From assembly GCA_028278465.1 (NCBI GenBank), contig JANQEF010000295.1, forward strand, positions 1-5,952: a stretch of 5,952 nt of DNA, in the 5' to 3' direction. Each line of letters begins with the position of its first letter. The stretch's first letter is position 1. This document shows positions 5,918 to 5,952 of the stretch, in pieces. The notes under the pieces were generated by a model, which saw only the letters and a program-made list of their open reading frames with translations, had not been told where the DNA came from and ran no database searches. The DNA comes from Dehalococcoidia bacterium (GTDB taxonomy: Bacteria > Chloroflexota > Dehalococcoidia > Lucifugimonadales > Lucifugimonadaceae). The position numbers and the translations under genes are program-made.

Positions 5918-5952
5918 CGCACGTTCGACTTCGGCTCTGGCAGGGTGATCAC
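5908..5952 (-). CDS. Probable 3' end of a convergent gene, product unknown
   Basis: On the minus strand, 14 codons run from the window edge to a TGA at 5908-5910 and read VITLPEPKSNVRRG. Thirteen of the 14 codons end in G or C, as in the genes of this window, whereas the minus-strand frame starting at 5950 reads poorly and the other hits a stop at the edge. The plus strand shares the same wobble positions but offers no start codon before about 5945. This fits a gene converging on the DUF4129-like gene, with its stop inside the second copy of the 14-bp repeat. The fragment is too short to name a family. Confidence 0.35.
   Translation of the reverse strand: MITLPEPKSNVRRG

Overview
This 5.95 kb window is GC-rich bacterial chromosome, densely coded and mostly on the + strand. 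The best guess at the organism is a Chloroflexota bacterium of the Dehalococcoidia/SAR202 type. The reasons are a coenzyme-F420-linked NADPH oxidoreductase with the N-terminus typical of that lineage, a sugar-acid FAH-family enzyme, a lipoprotein with a TPTP-type linker, and frequent TTG starts. This placement rests on remembered family resemblance, not on a search. No rRNA, tRNA, CRISPR, insertion sequence or phage gene is visible.

Layout. (1) Positions 1-373, minus strand: the N-terminal part of an NADPH-dependent F420 reductase (npdG), cut by the window edge. (2) 374-519: a short divergent intergenic region with a good sigma70-type promoter reading rightward. (3) 520-1407: a fumarylacetoacetate hydrolase (FAH) superfamily enzyme that closely resembles 2-keto-3-deoxy-D-arabinonate dehydratase. 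(4) 1408-1526: an intergenic region with a weak stem-loop and a lone TTGACA box. (5) 1527-2153: a putative lipoprotein of unknown function. (6) 2198-3142, 3156-4487 and 4480-5889: a tightly packed cluster of a MoxR AAA+ ATPase, a membrane-anchored DUF58 protein, and a polytopic membrane protein ending in a DUF4129-like domain. (7) 5890-5952: a perfect 14-bp tandem duplication and probably the 3' end of a convergent minus-strand gene.

How the genes work together. The left half looks like metabolism: a sugar-acid dehydratase that would feed 2-oxoglutarate semialdehyde into central metabolism, divergent from a redox enzyme that links NADP(H) to F420. The right half is the widespread MoxR/DUF58/TgpA-type membrane module. 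In it a MoxR ATPase is thought to act as a chaperone with a DUF58 (VWA-like) partner and a multi-spanning membrane protein. The third protein here has the membrane segments and C-terminal DUF4129 tail of TgpA-like proteins but no transglutaminase core. The lipoprotein lies 44 bp upstream of moxR with no obvious promoter between them, so it may be co-transcribed with the module.

Nothing in the window is clearly a new system. The points most worth following are the transglutaminase-less TgpA-like protein, the unknown lipoprotein beside it, and the unusual promoter spacer and tandem repeat.
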